NCBI GenBank assembly: GCA_015350385.1
Contig: WNKI01000004.1
Span: forward strand, 3,190,855-3,254,854
Length of the DNA stretch: 64,000 bases
Direction: 5' to 3'
DNA from: Aculops lycopersici
Taxonomy: Eukaryota > Arthropoda > Arachnida > Trombidiformes > Eriophyidae
Shown: piece by piece, positions 43,466 through 53,407 of the stretch
Numbering within the stretch: the stretch's first letter is position 1
Layout of the letters: every line of letters begins with the position of its first letter
Notes under the pieces: generated by a model
Seen by the model: the letters and a program-made list of their open reading frames with translations, nothing else
Told to the model about the DNA's origin: nothing
The model's database searches: none
Program-made: the position numbers and the translations under genes

Positions 43466-44812
43466 ATTTGCGGGGTTTTATCTGCGGCCGCAGGAGCAGG
43501 AAAAAATTAAGTTTCTTGTCAACCGACTAAACAAAACTAAATCACGAGCGATCCGTCGATCGAGGAAAAAAGTTGAAATCTCAATTATTATCATGTTTGT
43601 CGGATGAGCGAGTTGCTTTGCTGCTCGCTAATCCCCGAGGCCAATATATCAATTTGTTGTGTCGTTTCTGTTCACTTTGTTTCGTTCACATGGTTTGCTA
43701 TGTGTTCCAATGAATTGCTTGGTCGGTAAAAAGCTCCAGCAAGCTGATCGATTTTTCTCCTCTCGCTCAATCCTAAACGCGCGCACAACCATTTTGGCGT
43801 TACCTGCTCAACGGTTTGCCTCCTCATTTTCGGTCGCGGTTGCGGTCCCCTTGGTGCCAGCAACCACCTGCAATCGTCTCTCCCTTCCAGTTGTCGCTCT
43901 CGAATAGACTCCCCCTTTACGCGCTGGGCAAACAATGATTGCGATTATGATGTCGACGTCGCGCCTAGGGTCGCTTCGCGTTGTTTCGTTCGTCCCATCC
44001 CGCCGCAGAGTTCAGTTTATTTTGCTAACCATTCCGCTTGTTGTTGTTGTTGTTGTTGTTTGAAACTTGAGTTGTGTGAGAAAAGTTTGTCCATGCGAGT
44101 TGGTTGCGCAACAAGAAACTAGAACTCGAGCTGAAACTATACACAACAACAAACTGTTTGTCGTGTTTAGTTTTACTCGGCGATCAAAATCAATTGGCAG
44201 CTTGTTTTCGGTGTCCTTGTTGCTGCTGTCGCTGTTCATGTAAATGCTAATGTTCTAGTTGTCGAGTTTGAGAGTTCGAGTTGTTGTCGACTCCTGTAAC
44301 TCTCTCGTCTGTTAGAGTCCCAGTCGTAAGCCACTCCACCGAAGTCGAGGCCACAAAAGCCACTGGAGCAAACGGGCGAAATTTTCCCAGCGATTGAATC
44401 CTTATCTCCAACTGAACGCTCTGTTGTCGCCGCGCTACGTTGAATAACTAACCAAGTCACTGACTGGCCACCGCAGAGTCAGATGAGAAAAGTCGGTGGT
44501 TGGTTTGAGTGGCACGCGAGCAACATTACGCAAGTTGAGCGCTTGTCCATAGCGCACAACACAATCGACTCGTGCGAGCAACGCGCGCTTGTTTGCCTCG
44601 CGCGCGCGCGCCGCTGCTGCTCATTTGTGTCTTCATCATCCACTTCAACTTTTCCGCTTTCCAACTCGCCGCCGGGTCGCCAGTGATCGCCAACCGCTTA
44701 CTTGGCCACAATATCAACTCAAGTGGCCGTCGTCGGTGTGACGCAAGCTTCAGATGGTTGTTCGGCCGACTAGTCGATCGGCTGTAACGAACGAAATGTC
44801 GCTCGTGTACAT

Positions 44813-44848
44813 GATATATATAAATTTATATATATATATATATATATC
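44813..44848. repeat. (AT)n tract
   Basis: AT dinucleotide run with one interruption (AAATT), about 35 bases, 100 bases before the hairpin at 44947. Confidence 0.85.
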
Positions 44849-44946
44849 TAAGTGGCACATTATTGTTGTGATCGCTGCCAGCTCAATTGCTATTGCTCTT
44901 GCTCTTTCTCCGTATTTGAAGTAGGATTGCTCTTTGTCATTCATAT

Positions 44947-44981
44947 GATTCACAGAGATTCCACGTGAATCTCTGTGAATC
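44947..44981. repeat. Perfect 15-bp inverted repeat centred on CACGTG
   Basis: Arms GATTCACAGAGATTC (44947-44961) and its exact reverse complement (44967-44981) around CACGT; the centre also reads as the palindromic E-box CACGTG. Seen directly. Confidence 0.92.
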
Positions 44982-46106
44982 GCCGGACATCAACGACGTA
45001 GCTCGTCATTGTGGCCACCGAAACCAACTTCTCAGACTGGCGGCCGCTCTGGGCTAGTTTCGATTTATAACCACGCCGGCAATAGCAATACTATAGCAGC
45101 AACATTGATATTTATGATATTTGTGATTTTAGTCACCAACTTTAGCAGCCACATTTGCGCCAGATTCTTCAGGAGCCACCATGTCCTGTGATTCTGTGAA
45201 AGTTTTATTCAATTCAACCGATAGCAACTAAATAGAAACCGGCCCAAACAGTTGGAGCTCAAGTGGCTTCAGTGGTAATATTACACACTACATGGCACAA
45301 AAGGACATTCAATTTTCAATAAAAATCTCACCAATTCAAGTGTATGATTGCTCACTTCCAACGAGAGAATTAGAAGTGGATTCGCATTGCGCGTGCGAAC
45401 TTTTGTCGTTCGCGATGCTCACTTGCTAATATCAACACTATTGAATTAGTTGAACTCTTTTCCTCTCTCGCCTTCGAATCTAGCTTCAACTCAAACTTCA
45501 AATTTGAGTTTAGATTTGTTGAATCTTGGAAACTTCCGCTTCGCTAAATGCGCAATACAACTATGCAGCGTTTAGTACCAACGACACTTTCTACCCATCT
45601 CCCTATCTACTTGCCCTTTTTACTCGCCCACACTAGCTACTCTCGCTTGCACTTTCCCTCAACGAGAGATTACTTGAGGATGAAAAAGAAAATGAAAAAA
45701 AAAACGACGCCGGAAGTGGAACATCAATACATCAGTGGGTTGGTATGCAAGTGAGCAACGCGCTTGAGCAAACACTCGTACCACCAATCAAAACAAAACG
45801 AGTCCATTTGATTGACCGAGTATAAGCACTTTTTTCTACTCTCCATTATAAATAGATAATTTGCATACAAACGAGCGATTGTTGGTGCTAGTCAATGAAA
45901 GGAAGTCAATAAAAAAATAGAGGACCTAGCGACCATATAGGTTTTTTTTCTCTCTTCTTCCTCAAGATGAGTTTGTTTATTTCATTGCACGAGAATAAAG
46001 CACACGACTCTTTCTCCGTGCTTTGTCGATGATTGTCGATGATGACAGCTCACAGCCTTGAGTCAACCTATTATTGACCGGAAGTGAGTTGCTCATTTAC
46101 ATCACG

Positions 46107-47316
46107 TTACTCTTTCTTGGTCTCGGTATTCTCATCGGCCTCTTGGGCAGCAGACTCTTCCTCTTTGTCTTCGGCATCCTCCTCTTCGACAGCTTCTTCA
46201 GCTTCAGTTGACTCTTCATCGCCGTGCGAGTCAGCCTCTGGCTCGTCCTTGCTCTCCGGATCTGAAGCCGGAGTTGGAGTTGGAGTGGCGTCTTTTTGGG
46301 TGGGAGCCGGAGCAGCAGTGGTGGATGGAGCTGAAACTACTTTTTTCTGGATCGGAGTTGGAGCAGCAGTGGTGGATGGAGCTTTTTCAGGAGCTGGGGC
46401 GGGGGCCGGCGCCGGAGCCGGCGCAACATGTTGCTTCTTTCTACCAAAGATCTTATCCCTCAATCCACCGATCAAACCACCAAGTCCACCTTTGTGACCA
46501 GCGGCTGGAGCTTGTGGTGGTGCGTCATCGGTTGGAACTCCGCGCTTCTTGCGGCTCTTGCCCTCCTCTTCCTTTGGCTCCTCAATTGGAGCGTTTCCCA
46601 TGGCATCGATCTTGTCATGAACAGTGTCCTTCAACTTGTCGGCTGCCATCGAGATCATTGGCTTCAAAAAAGCGTTGGGTGCTTTGTCCTTGGCGGCGTC
46701 GATCAGGCGGTCCATTGCAGCATCTGCGGCCTTGTGGACCAATTGCTTGGCCATACCGCCCTCGTATTTCTCTGCTTATATATTTGGTTTGGTTATATGT
46801 AATCAAATGGAATAGAACACATTAGAAGGTGCTTAGTGTCTCGGACTGCATCGATCTTCGAATAGAATATTAGATTTAGAATACTAACCCTCCGATTCCT
46901 TTGGTTCTTCGGTGGTTCCAGTGACGGTGCTCACAACACTATCTTTCACATCAGACACTTTGTCCTTAACACTCTCGACTCCATCCTTGACTACATCGAG
47001 AACTCCGGCCTCTCCTTTTCGATTAAAGATGTTTAAAATCACTAGAGTTAGTTTAAATGATCTTACAGCCAACACCAAAAATTATGCAACATTAAAGTAC
47101 GCCTGCGACGAATCAATAACTAGTGTTGCGATTGCAACTCATAATAACGAGAAGAAACTCGTGTGACTGCAGAATAGATCTGAGATCGCATTATCTTTAA
47201 ATGGAGCAAAATTTTTGCTGCTGGCTCTAGGGTAGCTTCAGATTTCTATTACATCACTTACCAACACAAGCGCTGGCGAGAAGCACAGCGAACACTGATA
47301 GAATGGCGAATTTCAT
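46107..47316 (-). CDS. Secreted amphipathic-helix / Pro-Ala-rich protein A (three exons)
   Basis: Exons 47262-47316, 46889-47014 and 46107-46771, joined by two phase-1 introns with GTAAG and GTTAGT donors, give 281 residues. Exon 1 is a complete signal peptide (MKFAILSVFAVLLASACV). Exon 2 adds a charged helix with DVVKDGVESVKDKVSDVKDS. Exon 3 carries a second helical block (KAADAAMDRLIDAAKDK, then LKPMISMAADKLKDTVHDKID), a dibasic site SRKKRG, a basic FGRKK segment, a Pro-Ala/Thr linker (EKAPSTTAAP) and a Glu/Asp-rich tail. No named family is recognised. It is probably extracellular. It is a tandem paralogue of the gene at 47893-49179. Gland, cuticle or haemolymph function is open. An ETS octamer lies just 3' at 46078. 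Confidence 0.75.
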
Positions 47317-47892
47317 GGTTAATTTATTTGAATAGATCGGGTAAATATCGCGTAAATGTTCAAAATCAATACCAGTTGATCTGAATTTACCTGCTTAGTT
47401 GAGAGGTGATTTTTGTATTGAGAGATGAGAATAGCGATCTACTGAAGGGAAATTGTTATATCCATGTTATTCTCTGAATAACATAAAGAAAAAGAGGTAG
47501 ATGGATCTATTTTTAGAGCCTCCATGCAGCGGGCTCCAGGTTGCTGTAGCCCGCCAACAGGTGGTTGTTGCTGGCCTTGGTTGTGGGTCAACCATTGATT
47601 TGATAGCTAAAAAACTGCGGGAGCAACTATCGCAAGCAGAGATTGATAAAGGGAGCGCGCAGGTTGAGTAGACACGGCATAGGAGAAAACCGGAAGTCGC
47701 TTAAAGTCGTCTCAAATCAGCTATACGGATTGATTGTTGATCTATTTATTAAATCTCTCCCCCTTCACCTTCTACAAGCTTCAGGCCTACTCTAGGTCTA
47801 CCTGGTGCCCTTCTTTGTCACTAAGGTTTATCCAAAAACTGATTTTCTACATGATTCTAATTCTTTCAGTGATCATAATGATTCCAAAGTCT
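47317..47892. promoter_or_regulatory. 5' flank of secreted gene A
   Basis: Spacer between the tandem paralogues. On the minus strand CTAAAAATAG (47507-47516) is ~190 bases before the ATG; it matches the MEF2 consensus and could also serve as a TATA-like element. An ETS octamer CCGGAAGT lies at 47690-47697. The 3' UTR of gene B also lies here. Confidence 0.45.
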
Positions 47893-49179
47893 CTATTGCT
47901 TATGCTTTTGCTTCTGCTCATCCTCGTCGTCGGCAACGGCAGCTAGAGTCTCGTCGTCGTGGTCGGCAACGGCAGCTGGAGTCTCGTCGTCGTCGTTAGC
48001 GATGACAGCCGGAGTTTCGTCCTCTTCGTCTTCAGCAATAGCCTTAGGCTTCTTGGAGGCGGCATCGTCGTCTTCGTCTTCGTTGTCGGCAGCTACATGA
48101 AGAGCAGCGGCTTGGTCATCCTCCCCATCGTCGTCCTTCGAAGCAGCAACCTCTGGCTCCTTCTCGCCCTCCATTTCTGCCTCTAGCTCTGGTGCTGGAG
48201 TTGTATCGGTGGTGGTAATAGTAGTAGTGGTTGGAGCCTCACTAGTGGTGGTTGTTGGAGCAGCAGAAGTTGATGGGGCAGCAGTGGTGGATGGAGCTTG
48301 CTCTGGAGTGGGGACCGGAGCTGACGCGGGGGCTGCAACTGGAGCTAGCGCGGGGGCTGGAGTGGAAGCTGGAGCTGGAGTTGAAGCTGGGGCTGGAGCC
48401 GGAGCGTCCCTCTTGGAGTTAGTCTTCCTCGAAGATGGACCCTTCTTTACACCCTTCTTCGGCTCCGGCTTAGCTCCTTTCTTTCCAAAAAACCCGGTGA
48501 TCTTGCCCATCAAACTGGGAGCTGGTTTGGCAGCGGCTGAAGCGTCCTTACCTCTCTTAGGACCATGCACGGCGCCTCTGATAGAACTAGCGGCTCCCTT
48601 GATGGCAACCTTGGCTCCCTTCAGGGCATTGCTGGCGCCATGGCCAGCGGCGGCAATCTTATCCGACAAACCATCCTTGGTGGCATTGCGCTTCCTACGG
48701 ACCTTCTTCTCCGTTGGGCCGACCATAGCGGAATCAATCTTATTGTCCAAATCCTTCTTGGCCTTTGAGGCGGCAAGACTGATGGCTGGCTTGGCCAATG
48801 GATTGTCCACCTGCGACTTAGCCACATCGGCAGCCTTGTCAACCACAACATCGGCTGCCTCCTTGGCAGCCTCCTCAATGATACCATCTTTCTCTGGATC
48901 ATGAATTACCAAGTGAGTATAATATTGGGGTTATTCAATTAGTAATTCATGATTCAATGCGATTCCTCTCACATGCTGTTATGAAACGAATCGATTTATT
49001 TTTTCCCAGGTGATTTACCGTCGTTTGAGTAGACGAATTGGCACTTGGAATTATTGCTCATCGGCCGTCAAGACCTAAAGCTCATTCTAATGCCTAATAC
49101 TGTTTATGATATTATACTCACCGGCGTAGACGCCAACAACCACCAAAGCGGCTAGAGTTAAAAAGAGTGCCAACTTCAT
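47893..49179 (-). CDS. Secreted amphipathic-helix / Pro-Ala-rich protein B (two exons)
   Basis: Exon 1 (49122-49179) encodes a whole signal peptide (MKLALFLTLAALVVVGVYA) and ends phase 1 at G|GTGAGT. Exon 2 (47893-48893) begins after CCAG; total 352 residues. The mature protein starts EKDGIIEEAAKEAADVVVD, a long amphipathic helix. It then has LAKPAISLAASKAKKDLDNKIDSAM, which aligns with protein A; a basic processing-type site KVRRKR; KGAKVAIKGAASSIRGA and GKITGFFGKKG helices; a Pro-Ala/Thr linker sharing EQAPSTTAAP with A; and a Glu/Asp tail with three DDETxAAVAD-like repeats. No known family is recognised. A TATA box at 49322-49328 suggests strong tissue-specific expression. Confidence 0.75.
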
Positions 49180-49321
49180 GGTGATCTCTTTTGGTTCTTA
49201 AATTGTCGCTCTGTGAGCTAGATGTAAAAGTTAAATCTTGAAAACTTTAGATCTAGTCTAAAAATTCCATTCATCACAAACCAAACAGAAAAAATGTGAT
49301 TCTAACTAGTGGTATCACAGG

Positions 49322-49328
49322 TTTTATA
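49322..49328 (-). promoter_or_regulatory. TATA box of secreted gene B
   Basis: TATAAAA on the minus strand within GCTATAAAACC, about 145 bases upstream of the ATG at 49179. The start site would lie near 49295. Confidence 0.6.
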
Positions 49329-50567
49329 GCTGCCACAGATGCAAATGAAAGCTTCGACGCGGCGAACACGAAGTAGATCACGAGCCGAATCGCGAGAACA
49401 TCGATATGTCACCCGAATGAAAAGTCCACAACTTCAAATAGCTAGGATAGATATTGAATTGCTCGCTAACCACAAGAGTGACAGTTTAAGCAAACGTCAG
49501 TTGCCAAGCGAGAATATCTAGAACCGTCAACTCTGAGGCCGTCGACGAGCTCAAAGGTTTGTAAAAAAGGTGTCAGAGGCTAAGCAAAAATTGCTATACA
49601 AGGGATTTCCCATTGGGCCATTTATAACCTGGCTTGTGACACCCACTGTTGGTCGATGGTTGTTGTTGCTGCTGCTGCTGCTGCTCTTGTGCCTCTGGCA
49701 TGCAACTGTTGAGTGTTGGTAAGCTTAAAGTCCATTGTGATGAGCCGATAAAGGTTAGATTTTCAACGATGTAAACAGCTCTATGTAAAATACCTCACTG
49801 TTGACTCTACTACTTCAACCAACCCGCAAGAGCACAGTAGAAGTTGTTTTGTGGACAAAAATACATTTTGCCACTATTGATACCACTACTGCGGTTGTTG
49901 TTGGACACAATTGTGCAAAGCTAAAGTTTGGAAAGAAAGTGATGCGCAGATTCAATTAGATTGCTCGAAGGCGAAAAGATGGGATGTCCGGCAAATTTGT
50001 CGCAGTATTCTAAAGGAAATAGATTGAAATTTGCAATGTCGTCCGCCGCTCAGTGGCACATTAGTTCACCATCTCGATGTAGAAGCACGAGAAAATCCTG
50101 TTTAATGTCTAGTTTTTGGGCCAAGAGGAGGCCAGTCGAGCGAGGGAGTAAGGGAAAGATGGCAACAGGTGGTCCAAGGCTCAAAGACCAGCGCCTCCTC
50201 GACCAAAGAGCCAGCCGCCGACTCAGGCAGACCACATTTTGCGACGCAGTGTCATGTGAGCAAGTGAGTGAGCGAGTGAGCTTACTGCCTACAAAAGGCA
50301 ATCAAGCAGGCAGGTGAGAGAAAGAGTTACTTACCCCTCACTCCAACGACGAACCTCGAGTGGTCATCTGATGACGAAACCTTGCCTGTGGACTGGAGTT
50401 TGCTCACTTGTTGCCTCTTATCAGTGCAACTAAAGCTCCGGCTCCGTAGAGTCCTAGTTGATGTGATGGTGGTAGCGAAACCAACATCAGCTTGTTGCAT
50501 GCGAACCCTTTCGCTTTAACGAGTTCGCAGTCAGTTTGTCTAGTGCCGCTACTGCTGATCCCTGAGA

Positions 50568-50592
50568 CGAGAGCAACAACCTGTTGCTCTCG
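50568..50592. repeat. 11-bp inverted repeat
   Basis: Arms CGAGAGCAACA (50568-50578) and TGTTGCTCTCG (50582-50592) with a 3-base centre. Confidence 0.85.
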
Positions 50593-51107
50593 AAGCAGTC
50601 GGTTAGATCTCGTGAGCGTTACGAAATTTTAGTCGCACTGACCAAGACATGTTCTAGAGGACGAGGCTTTCCCGCAGCAGCAGCAGCAGCAGCAACCGTT
50701 GTTGGCAAGCTCGTAGATGCACAGTCCAGTTGGAAAGTCTCGACCCAGTCTTCGACTCCTCTCCGTTTTATAGCGGACGATAATCCTACGGAGAAGCGAA
50801 GCTCCAAGCAAAAGGTTGCTGCCGGTGCCACAGTAACGGCGTGATCAAGTCAGGTAAGAGTAACAGGTATGTACAGCGGCACATAAGAGTGACTCCATCT
50901 ATTATTCAAGCTATAGTAGAGCCAATCCCTCGTGACTCTCACTGTTGAGCTCCACAGTTACCATTGCTGTTATTGCCGTTGCATTTGCTGAAAAAGACGC
51001 GCCGTCGGCCAGAGGTATTCCTCTTATTCCTATTTTTATTTCGATTGCTCCAAACATTCTGCCATTACTCCTCCTCCTCTTCTCTGTTTATCTCTCTCTC
51101 TCTCCTC

Positions 51108-51197
51108 TTCCTCTCTCTCTCTCTNNNNNNNNNNNNNNNNNNNNACGTACGTACGTACGTACGTACGTACGTACCGTACGTACGTACGTACGTTACG

Positions 51198-51230
<33 letters not shown>

Positions 51231-51240
51231 ACTACTACTA

Positions 51241-51325
<85 letters not shown>
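51108..51325. repeat. Composite microsatellite with assembly gap (second copy)
   Basis: (TC)n, 20 N at 51125-51144, (ACGT)n with a slip, (TTAC)n, (TAC)n and ~80 bases of (TC)n. It has the same order of units as 40621-40851. Confidence 0.9.
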
Positions 51326-51327
<2 letters not shown>

Positions 51328-51794
51328 ACCATCTAGCTCTCGCTTGACTGTTGAAATGGCTTCGCTGGAGTTCTGTACTAGTGCAACTGTAGCTGCTGCT
51401 GCCACCACCACCTCCACCGTAATAACTCCTACTACTACCACTACTACTTAAACTTCAGCAAAAAATGGGCTGCCTTAGCAGCATAGGCAACTAGCTAGCT
51501 AGACTCAGATAACAACGGCAACAAGTGGCGCCTCCTTTGAGGCAAGAACGGCTCGCGTCCCATCGACTCGACCAACAACCACCGCCGAGCGGCTAACTCT
51601 CCTCCTCTTGCTATTTGTTTTATATAATTATCTGTGTAATATATATATATTACTGGAGCCTGTGTAATAATCACCTATGTTACACGGGCCCCCTCCGTGT
51701 GTGTTCAGTTGATTTTTGGTATGCAAAAAGTAGTACACAAGCAAATGAATCAAGAGCAAGATATGAAATAAAAACTAGAATCCAATCAAGAGTT

Positions 51795-52076
51795 ATGTTA
51801 AACTTTACAAGCTTTCTACTGAAACACCTTTACAATTTCATGGCCGACGATGTCGACGATTCGAGTGAATTCGAGCCAATACTTATATTTCTAGCCAACA
51901 ATCAGCTGCCAGATTTGATTTGCGAAACGTTTGTTGAAATATTGAGCTTTGGCGTCGTGTTTGCGCTAATTTGGCTATTCGTGGCCATAACTGAATTAAA
52001 TGAAGTTGAAGGATCTCACTGCCGCCTGGTGTCAACGCTAGGATGTCCAAGCAAAGCGATCGTTGACTTTACGTAG
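51795..52076 (+). CDS. Possible small single-pass membrane protein
   Basis: An ATG at 51795 opens 93 codons. The frame is open further upstream but without ATG. An acidic stretch MADDVDDSSEFEP follows a hydrophobic start, and one membrane helix is predicted by eye around ILSFGVVFALIWLFVAI. The tail has two Cys. No family is recognised. It lies 410 bases upstream of bystin on the same strand. The helix and acidic flank look protein-like, but an ORF of this size can arise by chance. Confidence 0.3.
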   Translation: MLNFTSFLLKHLYNFMADDVDDSSEFEPILIFLANNQLPDLICETFVEILSFGVVFALIWLFVAITELNEVEGSHCRLVSTLGCPSKAIVDFT

Positions 52077-52486
52077 CAACGAGTTCAACTAGCAACAAGC
52101 ATATCTATGGATAGATCTGCTGACCTAGATAGCTCTGGTTTTTGAGTCTCACTAGATTCCAAAGGCTTCTTTTTTTGCTATCTGACGAGGTGAAATCGTC
52201 TCAGAAGTCGGCTATAACTTTATAATAATAAGATAGTTGATAGTAAAAATGACAAGCCAAAATTAGCGAAAACGCTTTGTTTACATTTTGAGCTTACGAT
52301 CATATCATACACTGTACGATGTGAACGAAGTTCGCGCAGGAAAAAACGTGGTCGTGTTATTATGTATTCCCCGCGCTGAACACTTGTGCTTTCAAAAAAG
52401 GAACCCGAAAGCGCAACTAACTCCTCATTAAAATACCCCTTCATTTTACAACACGATCTATTGCTCTCATTTAAAGTCCATTCAAG
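52077..52486. other. 5' flank of bystin gene
   Basis: Contains the bystin promoter. The bases before the ATG at 52487 end in a pyrimidine-rich stretch and TTCAAG, which could be a splice acceptor for an upstream exon. No recognisable bystin N-terminal coding sequence is seen here. Confidence 0.4.
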
Positions 52487-53407
52487 ATGGCAGACGAAGA
52501 TGTGGCCTCAATCTTGAAGCAAATATCCTTAAAAAAGCAAGAATTAGAGTCGGAGTTTGGAGCGAGCGGCCAATTGGGTTCCGAGGGACTTGTAAGTGAG
52601 CAGCGATATGTAAAGAACTTGGACCCACAAGTCATGGACTTGTACAGGGGTGTAGGGAAGGTTCTGGCCAAATATAGATCTGGAGTAATACCAAAGGCTT
52701 TCAAGATTATTCCAACATTAGCAAATTGGGAGCAAGTCCTAGAACTTACTGCGCCAAACAATTGGACAGCCGCAAGTATGTGCGAGGCGGTGAAGTTGTT
52801 CTCATCGAATCTTAAAGACGACATGGCTCAAAGATTCTATAATATCATTCTATTGCCAAGACTTCGAGATGAGATTGCCGAGTACAAGAAGCTCAATTTC
52901 CACATGTACAACGCCCTTAAGCGAGCCCTTTACAAGCCGTCCGCCTTCTTTAAGGGTATTATTCTGCCTCTTTGTGAGGATAGTGCCGAGACGAGCCTAC
53001 GAGAGGCAGTCATCATAAGTTCCATCCTGAAGAAAGTTCACGTACCCTCTCTACACGCCGCCGCTGCAATGGTCAAAATTGCCGACATGGGCCACTCGCC
53101 AGCAAGATGTGTGTTTTTGATGGATCTAATTAGCAAAAACTACGCTTTGCCATATCGAGCCCTCGATGCGATTGTTGATCACTTTATTAGGTATACCCAC
53201 AATCCAAATGTTGAGCTCAATGTCCAATGGCATCAAACGTTGCTAAAGTTTTGCCAACTCTACTCGAAGGATATATCGCCAGAGCAGCGTGAGGCTATCC
53301 TGGATCTGATCAAGAAACATATGCACCCGCAAATAAGTCCAGAAATCCGAGAAACTTTGCGAAAATCGACGAGTAGATTCGAACTAAACGAAGAGCCAGA
53401 AGAGTAA
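52487..53407 (+). CDS. BYSL: Bystin, short form
   Basis: 306 residues from ATG. The conserved bystin core is complete: LDPQVMDLYRGVGKVLAKYR, PKAFKIIPTLANWEQVL, RFYNIILLPRLRDEIAEYK, NFHMYNALKRALYKPSAFFK, and the C-terminal PQISPEIRETLRKS. Bystin (yeast Enp1) binds the beak of pre-40S ribosomes and is needed for 18S rRNA maturation. Family members are ~435 residues; here the first ~130, normally basic and acidic disordered sequence, are absent and the protein starts inside the TLADIIxEKL-like helix. Either the N-terminus is truly lost or an upstream exon joins at AAG just before the ATG. AATAAA follows the stop at ~53412. Confidence 0.93.
   Translation: MADEDVASILKQISLKKQELESEFGASGQLGSEGLVSEQRYVKNLDPQVMDLYRGVGKVLAKYRSGVIPKAFKIIPTLANWEQVLELTAPNNWTAASMCEAVKLFSSNLKDDMAQRFYNIILLPRLRDEIAEYKKLNFHMYNALKRALYKPSAFFKGIILPLCEDSAETSLREAVIISSILKKVHVPSLHAAAAMVKIADMGHSPARCVFLMDLISKNYALPYRALDAIVDHFIRYTHNPNVELNVQWHQTLLKFCQLYSKDISPEQREAILDLIKKHMHPQISPEIRETLRKSTSRFELNEEPEE

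Larger units (their letters stand above)
41294..46106. other. Gene-free region upstream of the ETS gene
   Basis: 4.8 kb with no supported CDS. It should contain the ETS promoter (a TATATAG-like element on the minus strand near 41608-41615) and distal elements. Two strong perfect hairpins are present (43417-43465 and 44947-44981), plus an (AT)n tract at 44813-44848, CAAGTGG sites at 44720 and 45260, and an ETS octamer at 45710. Minus-strand 3' UTR sequence of other genes is not expected here. Confidence 0.5.
49180..51794. other. Largely non-coding region with microsatellite locus
   Basis: Begins with the promoter of secreted gene B and contains no supported CDS. It holds CTG/GCA repeats (49666-49685 and 50676-50695), an 11-bp inverted repeat at 50568-50592 and the second composite microsatellite/gap locus. 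Confidence 0.5.

Noticed and set aside
47317..47400. 5' UTR intron in secreted gene A (donor-like AGCAG|GTAAAT near 47390)
   Set aside because: No usable AG lies between this donor and the ATG at 47316.
48209..48904. 231-codon plus-strand ORF opposite secreted gene B
   Set aside because: Mirror of the Ala/Pro-rich coding strand; low complexity made by codon bias, with the spliced minus-strand gene well supported.
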